Source: Pseudomonas mucoides
GTDB lineage: Bacteria > Pseudomonadota > Gammaproteobacteria > Pseudomonadales > Pseudomonadaceae
NCBI RefSeq assembly: GCF_015461845.1
Contig: NZ_JACOPW010000001.1
Location: 1,438,757 to 1,502,756, forward strand
Direction: 5' to 3'
Length of the DNA: 64,000 nucleotides
Positions within the stretch are counted from its first letter, which is position 1. The number at the start of each line of letters is the position of its first letter. Below are positions 36,491-46,047 of the stretch, one piece after another. Under the pieces are notes generated by a model, which saw nothing but the letters and a program-made list of their open reading frames with translations, was not told the origin of the DNA and ran no database searches. Made by a program: the position numbers and the translations under genes.

Positions 36491-39400
36491 ATGTTCGAAA
36501 AAGTCCTGATTGCCAACCGTGGCGCCATTGCCTGCCGCATCCTGCGCACCCTGCGTGATTTGCAGGTCAAAGGCGTCGCCGTGTACTCCGAAGCCGATGC
36601 CGCCAGCCTGCACATCCTGCAAGCCAATGAAGCCCACAGCCTCGGTGAAGGCGCGGCGGCCGGCACCTATCTGGCGGTCGACAAAATCCTCGCCATCGCC
36701 AAAGCCACCGGCGCCACGGCGATTCACCCCGGCTACGGTTTCCTTTCGGAAAACGCCGCGTTCGCCGAAGCCTGCGAAGCTGCCAACATCGCCTTCATCG
36801 GCCCGACGCCTGAACAGCTGCGCGTGTTCGGCCTCAAGCACACCGCCCGCGCCCTGGCCAAGCAACACGGCGTGCCAATGCTCGAAGGCACCGAACTGCT
36901 CGACAGCCTCGACGCCGCCCTGATCGCCGGCGAACAGGTCGGCTACCCGGTGATGCTCAAGAGCACTGCCGGCGGTGGCGGTATCGGCATGCGTGTGTGC
37001 CGCAGCGCGGCTGAACTGAGCGAATCCTTCGAGGCGGTGAAACGCCTCGGCCAGAACAACTTCAGCGATGCCGGCGTGTTCATCGAGAAGTACATCCAGC
37101 GCGCGCGGCACCTGGAAGTCCAGGTGTTCGGCGATGGTCGCGGCGAGGTGATTGCCCTCGGCGTGCGCGACTGCTCGGTACAACGGCGCAACCAGAAAGT
37201 CCTCGAAGAAACCCCGGCGCCTAACCTTCCGGAAGGCATGGCCGACGACCTGTGCGCAGCGGCCATCAAACTGGCGAAAGCGGTGAACTACCGCAGCGCC
37301 GGCACCGTGGAATTTGTCTTCGACAGCGAAGACCAGCGCTTCTACTTCCTTGAAGTGAACACCCGTTTGCAGGTGGAACACGGCGTTACCGAACAAGTCT
37401 GGGGCGTCGATCTGGTGCGCTGGATGGTCGAACTCGCGGCGGGTGATTTGCCGCCGCTGCGTGAGTTGAGCCAAGGGTTGAAAGCCGAAGGGCATGCGAT
37501 TCAGGCACGACTGTATGCCGAAGATCCGGGGCGTGATTTCCAGCCAAGCCCGGGCTTGCTCACCGCCGTGAATTTCCCGGCCGCCAACGGCATCCAACTG
37601 CGCATCGACACCTGGGTCGAGGCCGGTTGCGAGATTCCGCCATACTTCGACCCGATGATCGCCAAGGTCATCAGTTGGGCGCCGACCCGCGAAGAAGCAC
37701 GCGCCGATCTGCATCAGGCGTTGGGCGACAGCCTGCTCTATGGCGTGGAAACCAACCGCGATTATCTGCGGCAGATTTTGCTGGATGTGCCTTTCGCCAG
37801 CGGCCAGCCGTGGACGCGTTGCCTGGAAGGCCTGGTGTATCAGGCCAACACCTTTGAAGTGCTCAGCGCCGGCACGCAAACCAGCGTTCAGGACTATCCG
37901 GGGCGCCTCGGTTATTGGGCGGTGGGTGTACCACCGTCGGGTCCGATGGACAGTCGCGCGTTGCGTCTGGGCAATCTTTTGCTGGGCAACGAAGTAGGTG
38001 CCGCCGCGCTGGAAATCACCATGAGCGGACCGTTGCTGCGCTTCAATTGTGATGCGGTGGTGGCGGTGACTGGCGCGGTGATTCCACTGACGCTGAACGG
38101 TGAATCCGTCGCGATGAATACGACGCTGTTGATTCCGGCCGGCGCCACGTTGGGCCTCGGCACGATGGCCGGTGCGGGCGCGCGCAGCTATCTGTGCGTA
38201 CGCGGTGGCTTGCAGGTGCCGGATTATCTGGGGAGCAAAAGCACCTTCACCCTCGGTCAGTTTGGCGGGCATGGCGGTCGTGCGTTGCGGGCGGGGGATG
38301 TGTTGCATGTGCCTGCTTTGCTCGACCGCAGCGCGGGTGCCGAACTGGCTGAAGTCGCTGAGATGTCTGCCGTACGACAAATTCGCGTGATCTACGGCCC
38401 GCATGGCGCGCCGGAATACTTCACTGAAAACTATATCGGCACATTCTTCTCGACCCAGTGGGAAGTGCATTTCAACTCCAGCCGGACCGGCGTGCGCCTG
38501 ATCGGGCCGAAGCCGGAATGGGTGCGGGCCGACGGCGGTGAAGCGGGGCTGCATCCGTCGAACATTCATGACAATCCGTATGCCATCGGGGCGGTGGATT
38601 TTACCGGGGATATGCCGGTCATTCTGGGGCCGGACGGCCCGAGTCTGGGTGGGTTTGTGTGCCCGGTGACGGTGATCGAGGCGGACCTTTGGCAGCTGGG
38701 TCAATTGAAGGCCGGGGACAAAGTGCAATTCATCCCGGTCGATATCCAGACCGCCCGCACTCTCGCATTGAAATGGAACTCCCCCTGTGGGAGCTGGCTT
38801 GCCTGCGATGGGGCCAGGCCAGACACCGCATCGACTTCATCGCAGGCAAGCCAGCTCCCACAGGGAATTATGTCGCCTGTTGTATTGGATATCGGTCAGG
38901 GGGATACGCGGCTGGTTGCACGCCTTTCCGGGGATACTCACCTGCTGCTCGAAATCGGCGCGCCGGAGCTTGATCTTGTTTTGCGCTTCCGCGCCCACGC
39001 CCTCATGCAAGCCCTGGAAAGCAAACACCTGCATGGCGTGATCGACCTCACCCCAGGCATCCGTTCGCTGCAAGTGCACTACCAACCCGAGCAACTGCCG
39101 CTGGCCGACCTGCTCGGCATCGTCGCCGGTGAATGGGACGCCGTGTGCGCCGCCAAAGACCTGCAAGTGCCCTCGCGCATCGTGCATTTACCGCTGTCCT
39201 GGGACGACCCGGCCTGCCAGTTGGCCATCGAGAAATACATGACCACCGTGCGCAAGGACGCGCCGTGGTGCCCGAGCAATCTGGAGTTCATCCGTCGCAT
39301 CAACGACCTGCCCAACCTCGACGAAGTGCAGCGCACGGTGTTCGACGCCAGCTACCTGGTGATGGGCCTGGGCGACGTCTACCTCGGCGCACCCGTCGCC

Positions 39401-40120
39401 ACACCACTGGACCCGCGTCATCGTCTGGTGACCACCAAATACAACCCGGCCCGCACCTGGACCGCGGAAAACTCGGTGGGCATCGGTGGCGCCTACATGT
39501 GCGTCTACGGCATGGAAGGTCCCGGCGGTTATCAGTTTGTCGGGCGCACCTTGCAGATGTGGAACCGCTATCGCGAAGTCGCCGCGTTCGATGGCAAACC
39601 GTGGCTGCTGCGCTTCTTCGACCAGATCCGTTTCTACCCGGTGAGCGCCGATGAACTGCTGCGCATCCGCAAGGACTTCCCGCTCGGGCGTTTCGAGCTG
39701 AACATTGAGCACAGCCAGTTGAACCTGGCGGACTATCAGGCATTCCTGGCGAAAGAAGCCGAGACCATCGCTGCGTTTCGCGATCAGCAACAAGTCGCTT
39801 TTAACGCTGAACGCGAACGCTGGATCGCCAGCGGCCAAGCGCATTTCGACAGCGAAGAACTGGTCCCGGAGGCGACCGAAGAGGCCGCGCTCGCCAACGG
39901 TGAAATGAGCGTCGACAGCCACATCGCCGGCAACCTCTGGCAGGTTCAGGTGGAGACCGGCAGCCGCGTGGAAGCCGGCGACGTGCTGGTGATTCTGGAG
40001 TCGATGAAGATGGAAATTCCGCTGCTCGCGCCGACGGCTGGTGTGGTGCGTGAGATTCGTGTGCAGCCCGGTTCCGCCGTACGCGCCGGACAGCGCGTCG
40101 TGGTGCTGGAACTCGACTGA
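36491..40120 (+). CDS. Biotin-dependent guanidine carboxylase (urea carboxylase family)
   Basis: The 1209-residue multidomain enzyme carboxylates guanidine, or urea in the classical family. Domains in order are biotin carboxylase (1-450; FEKVLIANRGAIACRI, STAGGGGIGMR, FYFLEVNTRLQVEHGVTE), carboxyltransferase KipA-like half (~465-755), KipI-like half (~795-1025, GGYQFVGRTLQMW) and a C-terminal biotinyl domain with Lys1173 in ESMKMEI. Riboswitch, transporter and UAAP neighbours favour guanidine over urea as substrate. The stretch of residues ~765-792 (SPCGSWLACDG... to PQGI) is encoded by a perfect REPIN palindrome inserted between the KipA and KipI halves with the frame kept open. This linker is probably tolerated, but its effect is unknown. 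Confidence 0.93.
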   Translation: MFEKVLIANRGAIACRILRTLRDLQVKGVAVYSEADAASLHILQANEAHSLGEGAAAGTYLAVDKILAIAKATGATAIHPGYGFLSENAAFAEACEAANIAFIGPTPEQLRVFGLKHTARALAKQHGVPMLEGTELLDSLDAALIAGEQVGYPVMLKSTAGGGGIGMRVCRSAAELSESFEAVKRLGQNNFSDAGVFIEKYIQRARHLEVQVFGDGRGEVIALGVRDCSVQRRNQKVLEETPAPNLPEGMADDLCAAAIKLAKAVNYRSAGTVEFVFDSEDQRFYFLEVNTRLQVEHGVTEQVWGVDLVRWMVELAAGDLPPLRELSQGLKAEGHAIQARLYAEDPGRDFQPSPGLLTAVNFPAANGIQLRIDTWVEAGCEIPPYFDPMIAKVISWAPTREEARADLHQALGDSLLYGVETNRDYLRQILLDVPFASGQPWTRCLEGLVYQANTFEVLSAGTQTSVQDYPGRLGYWAVGVPPSGPMDSRALRLGNLLLGNEVGAAALEITMSGPLLRFNCDAVVAVTGAVIPLTLNGESVAMNTTLLIPAGATLGLGTMAGAGARSYLCVRGGLQVPDYLGSKSTFTLGQFGGHGGRALRAGDVLHVPALLDRSAGAELAEVAEMSAVRQIRVIYGPHGAPEYFTENYIGTFFSTQWEVHFNSSRTGVRLIGPKPEWVRADGGEAGLHPSNIHDNPYAIGAVDFTGDMPVILGPDGPSLGGFVCPVTVIEADLWQLGQLKAGDKVQFIPVDIQTARTLALKWNSPCGSWLACDGARPDTASTSSQASQLPQGIMSPVVLDIGQGDTRLVARLSGDTHLLLEIGAPELDLVLRFRAHALMQALESKHLHGVIDLTPGIRSLQVHYQPEQLPLADLLGIVAGEWDAVCAAKDLQVPSRIVHLPLSWDDPACQLAIEKYMTTVRKDAPWCPSNLEFIRRINDLPNLDEVQRTVFDASYLVMGLGDVYLGAPVATPLDPRHRLVTTKYNPARTWTAENSVGIGGAYMCVYGMEGPGGYQFVGRTLQMWNRYREVAAFDGKPWLLRFFDQIRFYPVSADELLRIRKDFPLGRFELNIEHSQLNLADYQAFLAKEAETIAAFRDQQQVAFNAERERWIASGQAHFDSEELVPEATEEAALANGEMSVDSHIAGNLWQVQVETGSRVEAGDVLVILESMKMEIPLLAPTAGVVREIRVQPGSAVRAGQRVVVLELD
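38783..38865. repeat. REPIN located inside the carboxylase coding sequence
   Basis: Two perfect 28-bp complementary arms (CCCTGTGGGAGCTGGCTTGC.. and ..GCAAGCCAGCTCCCACAGGG) flank a 27-bp centre. The 83-bp element is intact and translated in frame as part of the carboxylase linker. Confidence 0.97.
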
Positions 40121-40145
40121 ACCCATTTCGAAAAGGATTAACGCC

Positions 40146-41924
40146 ATGAACATCAATCTGCAACTCGACGCCCTGCGTAGCACTTATCGCCTTGGCAACA
40201 TCACGCCCCGTCAATTGCTGTCGGGTCTGCGCGACAAAGCCGCCGCGCTGAACCCGGACTATCACCTGTTCATCCACTTGCTCAGTGTCGAAGAACTGGA
40301 ACCGTACCTCGCCGCCCTCGACGGCCGCGACATCGACAGCCTGCCGTTGTACGGCGTGCCGTTCGCGATCAAGGACAACATAGACCTGGCCGGTATTCCG
40401 ACCACCGCCGCGTGTCCTGACTTTGCCTACGTGCCAGAGCAATCGGCGACCATCGTCGAGCAGTTGCTGGCGCTGGGGGCGATCCCGTTGGGCAAGACCA
40501 ACCTTGATCAATTCGCCACCGGCCTCAACGGCAGCCGCTCACCGTATGGGGCATGCCCGAACAGCGTGTTGCCGGAGTATCCGTCAGGCGGCTCCAGCGC
40601 CGGGTCTTCGTTGGCGGTAGCGCTCGGCGTGGCGAGCTTTTCGTTGGGCACCGACACGGCGGGATCGGGGCGTGTGCCGGCGGGGTTGAACAATCTGGTG
40701 GGATTGAAAGCCACCAAAGGCTTGATCTCCACGGCGGGTGTGGTGCCGGCCTGTCGCACGCTCGATTGCGTGACGACCTTCACCGCGACCGCTCGCGAGG
40801 CCAGCCAGTTACTCGCGCTCACCGCCCACCTCGACCCGCGTGATGAATACAGCCGCCGCAATCCGCAGTGGAATGACGGCGCAGCATTCGGTACACCGCG
40901 CCCGTTCCGCTTCGGCGTGCCGCGCGCGCAGGACCTGGAATTTTTCGGTTGCCCCGAAGGCCCGCTGTTGTTTGGGGATGCCATCGACCGGCTCAAGGCG
41001 TTGGGCGGTGAAGCCGTCGAACTGGATATGTCGCCGTTTCTCGAAGCGGCCCGTTTGCTCTACGAAGGGCCGTGGGTGGCTGAACGCTACAGCGTCGCCG
41101 GGGAGTTGATGGAGCACAATCCGCAAGCGGTGCTGCCAGTGATTCGTGCGGTGCTGGCCAAGGCGCCAGCGGTGACCGGCGTACAAACTTTCCGCGCGCA
41201 GTATCGGCTGCAAGCGTTGAAAGCGTTGTGCGACAAGGCGCTGGAAGAACTCGACTGCGTGCTCACGCCGACCATCGGCCGCCCGGTGACACGGGCGCAG
41301 CTGGACGCCGAACCGGTGCTGCGCAATTCGGAACTGGGTTACTACACCAACTTCATGAACCTGCTCGACTACGCCGCCGTCGCGGTGCCTAGCAGCTTTA
41401 TGGGCAATGGCCTGCCGTGGGGCGTGACACTGTTTGGCCGGGCGTTTACCGATCAGTATTTGCTGAGCGTGGCGGATGCTTTCCAGCGCCAGCAAGGTCT
41501 GACCACGGCGGCGCCAACGACGGCGGCGCGTAACGATCGGGCGCGGTTGGTGGTGTGTGGCGCGCACCTGGACGGCTTGGCGCTGAATTGGCAATTGAAG
41601 CGCCGTGGGGCGCGGTTGGTCGAGACGACGTTCAGTTCGCCGGACTATCAACTGTATGCCTTGGCCGGCGGCCCACCGTTTCGTCCGGGGATGGTGCGGG
41701 TGAAGGATGGCGGTGTGGCGATTGCGGTGGAGGTTTGGGAATTGCCGAGCAGCGAGTTGGGCTCGTTCCTGACCGGGATTCCGGCGCCGCTGGGGCTGGG
41801 CAAAGTGCAACTGGCGGATGGGCGTTGGGAGAGCGGGTTTATCTGCGAGGCGTATGGATTGGAAGGCGCAGTGGATATCAGCCACCTCGGTGGATGGCGC
41901 GCTTACCTGCAATCCCTGACCTAA
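40146..41924 (+). CDS. atzF: Allophanate hydrolase
   Basis: This enzyme hydrolyses allophanate to ammonia and CO2, the last step of the pathway. The 592-residue protein has an amidase-signature domain with Lys76 (AIKDN), cis-Ser151 (YPSGGSSAGSS) and nucleophile Ser174 (TDTAGSGR), then a C-terminal AtzF-specific domain from about residue 460 (LVVCGAHLDGLALNWQLKRRGARLV). AAAGGAT precedes the ATG at 40146, 25 bp after the carboxylase stop. A long upstream frame overlapping the carboxylase is rejected. Confidence 0.95.
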   Translation: MNINLQLDALRSTYRLGNITPRQLLSGLRDKAAALNPDYHLFIHLLSVEELEPYLAALDGRDIDSLPLYGVPFAIKDNIDLAGIPTTAACPDFAYVPEQSATIVEQLLALGAIPLGKTNLDQFATGLNGSRSPYGACPNSVLPEYPSGGSSAGSSLAVALGVASFSLGTDTAGSGRVPAGLNNLVGLKATKGLISTAGVVPACRTLDCVTTFTATAREASQLLALTAHLDPRDEYSRRNPQWNDGAAFGTPRPFRFGVPRAQDLEFFGCPEGPLLFGDAIDRLKALGGEAVELDMSPFLEAARLLYEGPWVAERYSVAGELMEHNPQAVLPVIRAVLAKAPAVTGVQTFRAQYRLQALKALCDKALEELDCVLTPTIGRPVTRAQLDAEPVLRNSELGYYTNFMNLLDYAAVAVPSSFMGNGLPWGVTLFGRAFTDQYLLSVADAFQRQQGLTTAAPTTAARNDRARLVVCGAHLDGLALNWQLKRRGARLVETTFSSPDYQLYALAGGPPFRPGMVRVKDGGVAIAVEVWELPSSELGSFLTGIPAPLGLGKVQLADGRWESGFICEAYGLEGAVDISHLGGWRAYLQSLT

Positions 41925-41934
41925 ACACCGTCCC

Positions 41935-42027
41935 CTTGTGGGAGTGAGCCTGCTCGCGATAGCGTCATAACATCCGACATAGATGTCGACTGACACACCG
42001 CCATCGCGAGCAGGCTCACGCCAACAA
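41935..42027. repeat. REP/REPIN palindrome
   Basis: CCTTGTGGGAGTGAGCCTGCTCGCGAT and ATCGCGAGCAGGCTCACGCCAACAAGG form imperfect arms around about 40 bp. It lies directly after the guanidine operon. Confidence 0.9.
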
Positions 42028-42113
42028 GGACCGTGTTCTGCGCACATAGAGCAGTTATTTCCCGGCAGTGCCATTAGAATGCCTGCCATCGGGTCTCTGC
42101 CAACGGAATCGTC

Positions 42114-43601
42114 ATGCCGCTTCGCTCGCCGCTGTATTCGCAACGTTCGTTGGTCCTCACACTGATTGCGCTGCTGGGCGCAGGCTTCCTCGCCACGTCC
42201 TTCCTCAGTTACTACGCCTCGCGAGCGTCGATTCGCGACAACATCGTCAACACCGAACTGCCACTGACATCGGACACGGTCTACTCGGAAATCCAGAAAG
42301 ACCTGGTCAGGCCCATCCTGATTTCCTCGATGATGTCCCGCGACACCTTCATGCGCGACTGGGTGGTCAACGGCGAGCACGAGCCGGAAAAAATGACCCG
42401 CTACCTCAACGAGGTCATGACCCATTACGGCGCCTACACCGCGTTTTTCGTCTCCAACAGCACCCTGACCTACTACCACGCCAAAGGCGTGCTCAAACAG
42501 ATCAAGGCCAGCGAGCCCCGGGACACCTGGTACTTCCGTGTGCGCGACATGGCCGAGCCTTACGAAATCAATGTCGACCCGGACATGGCCAACAAGGACA
42601 ACCTGACCTTCTTCATCAACTACAAGGTCTACGACTACGACGACCGTTTCATCGGCGCGGCGGGTGTCGGCCTGACCGTCGATGCAGTGATCAAGCTGAT
42701 CGACAAGTATCAGCAGCGCTATCAGCGCAGCGTGTATTTCGTCGACAACTTCGGGCGCCTGGTGCTCACCGGCGCCGAGGGCGGCCCGCAAGGCGCAAAA
42801 ATCGGGCAGAGTCTCGCTGAGCTCGACAGCATGAAAACCCTGGTCAGCCAACTGCCCAAACCCCACAGCGGCAGCTACGAATATTCCGTGCAGGGCCAGG
42901 GACATTTCCTCAACGTGCGGTTCATTCCGGAGCTGAACTGGTATCTGTTTGTCGACAAGCGCGAAGACGGTGCCCTCAGTGAAATCCGTCAGTCGCTGTA
43001 CCTCAACCTGCTGATTTGCCTGCTCGTCACGCTGATTGTGCTAGCCCTGCTGAACCGGGTGATCAAGCGTTATCAGAACAAGATCCAGGCCCAGGCGACG
43101 CTCGACAGCCTGACCGAATTACCGAACCGTCGCGGCTTCGACCTGCTGGCCGCGCAAGCCATGCACGAAGCCCAGCGCGAGCCAAAACCGCTGACCGCAT
43201 TGCTGCTGGACCTGGACCACTTCAAGGCATTAAACGACACCTACGGCCATCTGGCCGGCGATCAGGTGCTGATCGGCTTCGCCCGGGATCTGCAGAGTTG
43301 CCTGCGGCACGCTGACATCGTCTGCCGCTGGGGCGGTGAAGAATTCATCGTCTTGCTCAAGGACACCGACGGTGAGACCGGTCTGAAAGTCGCCGAGAAA
43401 ATTCGCCAGCATGTGGAAACACAGCGTTATGCCTACAACGATCGGGCCTTGCAGCTGACCGTCAGTATCGGCTTGACCACCTTGCAGCCGGATGACACCT
43501 TGCACACCCTGCTCTCTCGCGCCGATCATGCGATGTACCGGGCCAAGCAATCCGGCCGTAATCGCACCTGCGTGGAAAAGTCTCACTCCAGCTATGAATA
43601 A
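42114..43601 (+). CDS. Membrane-bound diguanylate cyclase (Cache-GGDEF)
   Basis: The 495-residue protein probably makes cyclic di-GMP. A first membrane helix lies at about 12-33 and a second at about 298-318, enclosing a periplasmic Cache-type sensor region. The GGDEF domain (~325-490) has GGEEF as the active-site loop and an inhibitory I-site RHAD five residues before it, so the enzyme is likely active and product-inhibited. The ligand of the sensor is unknown. The short CWC gene begins three bases after its stop. Confidence 0.92.
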   Translation: MPLRSPLYSQRSLVLTLIALLGAGFLATSFLSYYASRASIRDNIVNTELPLTSDTVYSEIQKDLVRPILISSMMSRDTFMRDWVVNGEHEPEKMTRYLNEVMTHYGAYTAFFVSNSTLTYYHAKGVLKQIKASEPRDTWYFRVRDMAEPYEINVDPDMANKDNLTFFINYKVYDYDDRFIGAAGVGLTVDAVIKLIDKYQQRYQRSVYFVDNFGRLVLTGAEGGPQGAKIGQSLAELDSMKTLVSQLPKPHSGSYEYSVQGQGHFLNVRFIPELNWYLFVDKREDGALSEIRQSLYLNLLICLLVTLIVLALLNRVIKRYQNKIQAQATLDSLTELPNRRGFDLLAAQAMHEAQREPKPLTALLLDLDHFKALNDTYGHLAGDQVLIGFARDLQSCLRHADIVCRWGGEEFIVLLKDTDGETGLKVAEKIRQHVETQRYAYNDRALQLTVSIGLTTLQPDDTLHTLLSRADHAMYRAKQSGRNRTCVEKSHSSYE

Positions 43602-43604
43602 TCC

Positions 43605-43799
43605 ATGAACAAGCCTGACTTCTGCCCGGCCTGCGGTGCGTCCAACGACTGCACCCTGGCCGATCCGAAAACCGCTGATCGCGCCTGTTGGTGCTATGGC
43701 GTCAGCATCGACCCGGCCGTGCTCGAAGCGCTGCCGCCGGAACTGCGCGATAAATCCTGCCTGTGCCCACGCTGCGCGCAGGTCGAGGCGCAGCTGTAA
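43605..43799 (+). CDS. Cysteine-rich CWC family protein
   Basis: The 64-residue product has the pattern FCPACGASNDC...ACWCYGV...CLCPRCA, with paired Cys motifs suggesting one or two bound zinc ions. This small family is widespread in gamma-proteobacteria and has no known function. It follows the diguanylate cyclase gene by 3 bp and precedes rsuA, a frequent order in Pseudomonas. Confidence 0.85.
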   Translation: MNKPDFCPACGASNDCTLADPKTADRACWCYGVSIDPAVLEALPPELRDKSCLCPRCAQVEAQL

Positions 43800-43856
43800 G
43801 CAAGCGCCCGGCCGATCACGTAAGATACGCGGCCCTTTTCCCACCGAACCCTTGCC

Positions 43857-44549
43857 ATGCGCGTTGACCGTTTCCTCAGTAACCTGCCGCGCTTCAACCG
43901 TAAGCAGGTGCGTCTGTTGCTGGTGGAAAAGCGCGTGCGGATCGACGGCAGTATCGTCAGCGACCCACATGCCGAGGTGCTCGAGTTCAGCCGCGTCGAA
44001 GTCGATGACGAGGTCCTGCAAGCCGGCAAACCTGCGCGCTACTTCATGCTGCACAAGCCACCCGGCTGCGTCAGCGCCACCCGCGACCCCGAGCACGCGA
44101 CGGTCCTGGACCTGATCCACGAACCGGACAAGGACGATTTACACATCGCCGGCCGCCTCGACTTCAACACCACCGGTCTGATGCTGATCACCAATGACGG
44201 CAGCTGGTCGCGACGCCTGACCCAACCGCAGACCAAACTGCCCAAGGTCTACTACGTCGAGACCGAGCAGGACATCGGCCCGGAATATGCGTTGAAGTTC
44301 ACTGAAGGGCTGTACTTCGCCTTCGAAGACCTGACCACCCAGCCCGCCGGGCTGGAACTGCTGGGGCCGAAATCGGCGCGGCTGAGCATTGTCGAAGGCC
44401 GGTACCACCAGGTGAAGCGCATGTTCGGTCATTTCGACAACAAGGTCCTGCGCCTGCACCGCGAGCGCATGGGCCCGCTGGCGCTCGATAACGCGCTAAA
44501 ACCGGGCGAGTACCGCGCATTGCGCACCGAAGAGATTCAATTGATCTAA
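43857..44549 (+). CDS. rsuA: 16S rRNA pseudouridine synthase RsuA
   Basis: RsuA makes pseudouridine 516 in 16S rRNA. The 230-residue protein has an N-terminal S4 RNA-binding domain (RVDRFLSNLPRFNRKQVRLLL) and the RsuA/RluB catalytic domain with GRLDFNTTGLMLITND, which contains the catalytic Asp, and GRYHQVKRMFG. The specific target follows from family likeness. Confidence 0.9.
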   Translation: MRVDRFLSNLPRFNRKQVRLLLVEKRVRIDGSIVSDPHAEVLEFSRVEVDDEVLQAGKPARYFMLHKPPGCVSATRDPEHATVLDLIHEPDKDDLHIAGRLDFNTTGLMLITNDGSWSRRLTQPQTKLPKVYYVETEQDIGPEYALKFTEGLYFAFEDLTTQPAGLELLGPKSARLSIVEGRYHQVKRMFGHFDNKVLRLHRERMGPLALDNALKPGEYRALRTEEIQLI

Positions 44550-44860
44550 GCAGGCGACCGCTCAGCAGAAGTTGTCGAACAATTTACCAATGACACTTGC
44601 GCGAAGACGTCACCCCTGCTTGAATCAGGTCGTCAGCCGAAATGTGACTGACGAGTCACAACATACTTCTAAGAAACTTTTTGTCGGTTAGAGAACCCTC
44701 AGGTTCCGCCTCAGACCGGCAGACTGCCCGCCAATAATAATACCCGTCGACCTGCTGTACGGATCGACATGGGCCTCCAAATTCCAGGCGTATGCCTACC
44801 TGTCACAAAGCTCGTGCAATCTCATTTGCGCGCATACCCGCTTGCCAGGAGTCTTATGAC
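44550..44860. other. Intergenic region upstream of phaG
   Basis: This stretch of about 311 bp should hold the phaG promoter. I see no ORF with a ribosome binding site until CAGGAG before the phaG ATG, and no clear sigma-54 or AlgU element. Confidence 0.4.
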
Positions 44861-45745
44861 ATGAGGCCAGAAATCGCTGTGCTGGATATACAGGGTCAGT
44901 ATCGGGTTTACACGGAGTTCTATCGCGCAGACGCCGCAGAGAAGACCATTATCTTGGTCAACGGCTCGATGGCCACGACTGCGTCGTTTGCACAAACCGT
45001 GAAAAACCTTCATCCGCAGTTCAACGTGGTCTGCTACGACCAGCCCTACGCGGGCAAGTCGAAGGCCCATAACCTGCATGAGAAATTGCTGACCAAGGAA
45101 GTCGAAGGGCAGATCCTTCTGGAACTGATCGACCATTTCGGCGCCGAACACGTGCTGTCGTTTTCCTGGGGCGGCGCCGCGACCCTGGTCGCCCTTGCGC
45201 ACCAGCCACGCCGGATCGAAAAAGCCGTGATCAGCTCGTTCTCCCCGGAGATCAACGCGCACATGCTCGACTACCTCGAGCGCGGCGTCGACTACCTCGG
45301 CAGCCGCGACGGCGACCGGGTCGGCAACCTGGTGAACAGCACCATCGGTAAACACTTGCCGACTCTGTTCAAGCGCTTCAACTACCGACACGTCAGCAGC
45401 CTGGCCGACCATGAATACGGGCAGATGCACTTCCACATCAGCGACCTGCTGCACAGTGACCGCCAGTGCTTCCTGAAGGCGGCGGAGAAAATCAACGTAC
45501 CGGTGCTGTTCATGAACGGCGAATGGGACGAATACACCGCCGCCGATGGCGCGCGCTTGTTCGCCAACCATGTGCAACACGCCACCTTCACGACCCTGGA
45601 AGCCACCGGCCACTTTCTCGACATGGAACACAAAGCCGCCTGCCGAGACAGCCGCAATGCACTGCTGGGATTCCTGAAACCTGAACCACACGCCAGCCGA
45701 ACGCGTTACCACTACGTCCAGGATCACCATGCACTGGCAATCTGA
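44861..45745 (+). CDS. phaG: 3-hydroxyacyl-ACP thioesterase/transacylase PhaG
   Basis: PhaG links fatty-acid synthesis to medium-chain polyhydroxyalkanoate formation by releasing or transferring (R)-3-hydroxyacyl groups from ACP. The 294-residue alpha/beta-hydrolase closely matches Pseudomonas PhaG as I remember it, from the start (MRPEIAVLDIQGQYRVYTEFYRA) to the C-terminal HHALAI. The nucleophile is probably Ser102 in LSFSWGGA. RhlA is a close relative, but the start and end segments favour PhaG. The ATG at 44861 follows CAGGAG. Confidence 0.92.
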   Translation: MRPEIAVLDIQGQYRVYTEFYRADAAEKTIILVNGSMATTASFAQTVKNLHPQFNVVCYDQPYAGKSKAHNLHEKLLTKEVEGQILLELIDHFGAEHVLSFSWGGAATLVALAHQPRRIEKAVISSFSPEINAHMLDYLERGVDYLGSRDGDRVGNLVNSTIGKHLPTLFKRFNYRHVSSLADHEYGQMHFHISDLLHSDRQCFLKAAEKINVPVLFMNGEWDEYTAADGARLFANHVQHATFTTLEATGHFLDMEHKAACRDSRNALLGFLKPEPHASRTRYHYVQDHHALAI

Positions 45746-45751
45746 AACAGC

Positions 45752-45822
45752 GTCCTCGCGAGCAAGCATCGCCCTACAGTCGTTGAACGTATTTCTGTAG
45801 GCGCGAGGCTTGCCCGCGATAG
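45752..45822. repeat. Degenerate REP palindrome
   Basis: CCTCGCGAGCAAGCATCGCCCTACAG and CTGTAGGCGCGAGGCTTGCCCGCGATAG form imperfect arms around a 13-bp centre, just downstream of phaG. Confidence 0.75.
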
Positions 45823-45926
45823 ACCGTTTTGTGGTGTGTGCCGTGTTGCCTCTGCGCTAAAGCAGTCCAGCGCAAAGAAAAACTTCATTTCCACGCGCAC
45901 ATCTGGTACAAAGTCAGCCGCTCTGA

Positions 45927-46000
45927 GCGGGTGTCGTATAATGGCATTACTCCAGCTTCCCAAGCTGATAACGAGGGTTCGATTCCCTTCACCCGCTCCA
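45927..46000 (+). tRNA. tRNA-Gly (anticodon CCC)
   Basis: The 74-nt sequence folds as a tRNA: acceptor GCGGGTG with CACCCGC, D-stem GTA/TAC, anticodon loop TTCCCAA (anticodon CCC), T-arm GGG-TTCGATT-CCC, discriminator T and encoded CCA. It is very similar to E. coli glyU. The tRNA-Gly next to the phaG homologue PA0730 in P. aeruginosa is the Pf prophage integration site (established knowledge), and an accessory region follows here too. Confidence 0.97.
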
Positions 46001-46047
46001 ATGTTTTCAAGGCTTCCAGCGGTGCATGTACATGACTGCAATCAGTT

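Noticed and set aside
36419-38728. 769-codon open frame on the minus strand
   Set aside because: It is antisense to the guanidine carboxylase, which has full domain motifs. The long antisense frame is a by-product of GC-rich codon use and has no family resemblance.
40809-42905. 698-codon minus-strand frame across the allophanate hydrolase and diguanylate cyclase
   Set aside because: It crosses two well-supported plus-strand genes and a REP element. The translation has no recognisable domain.
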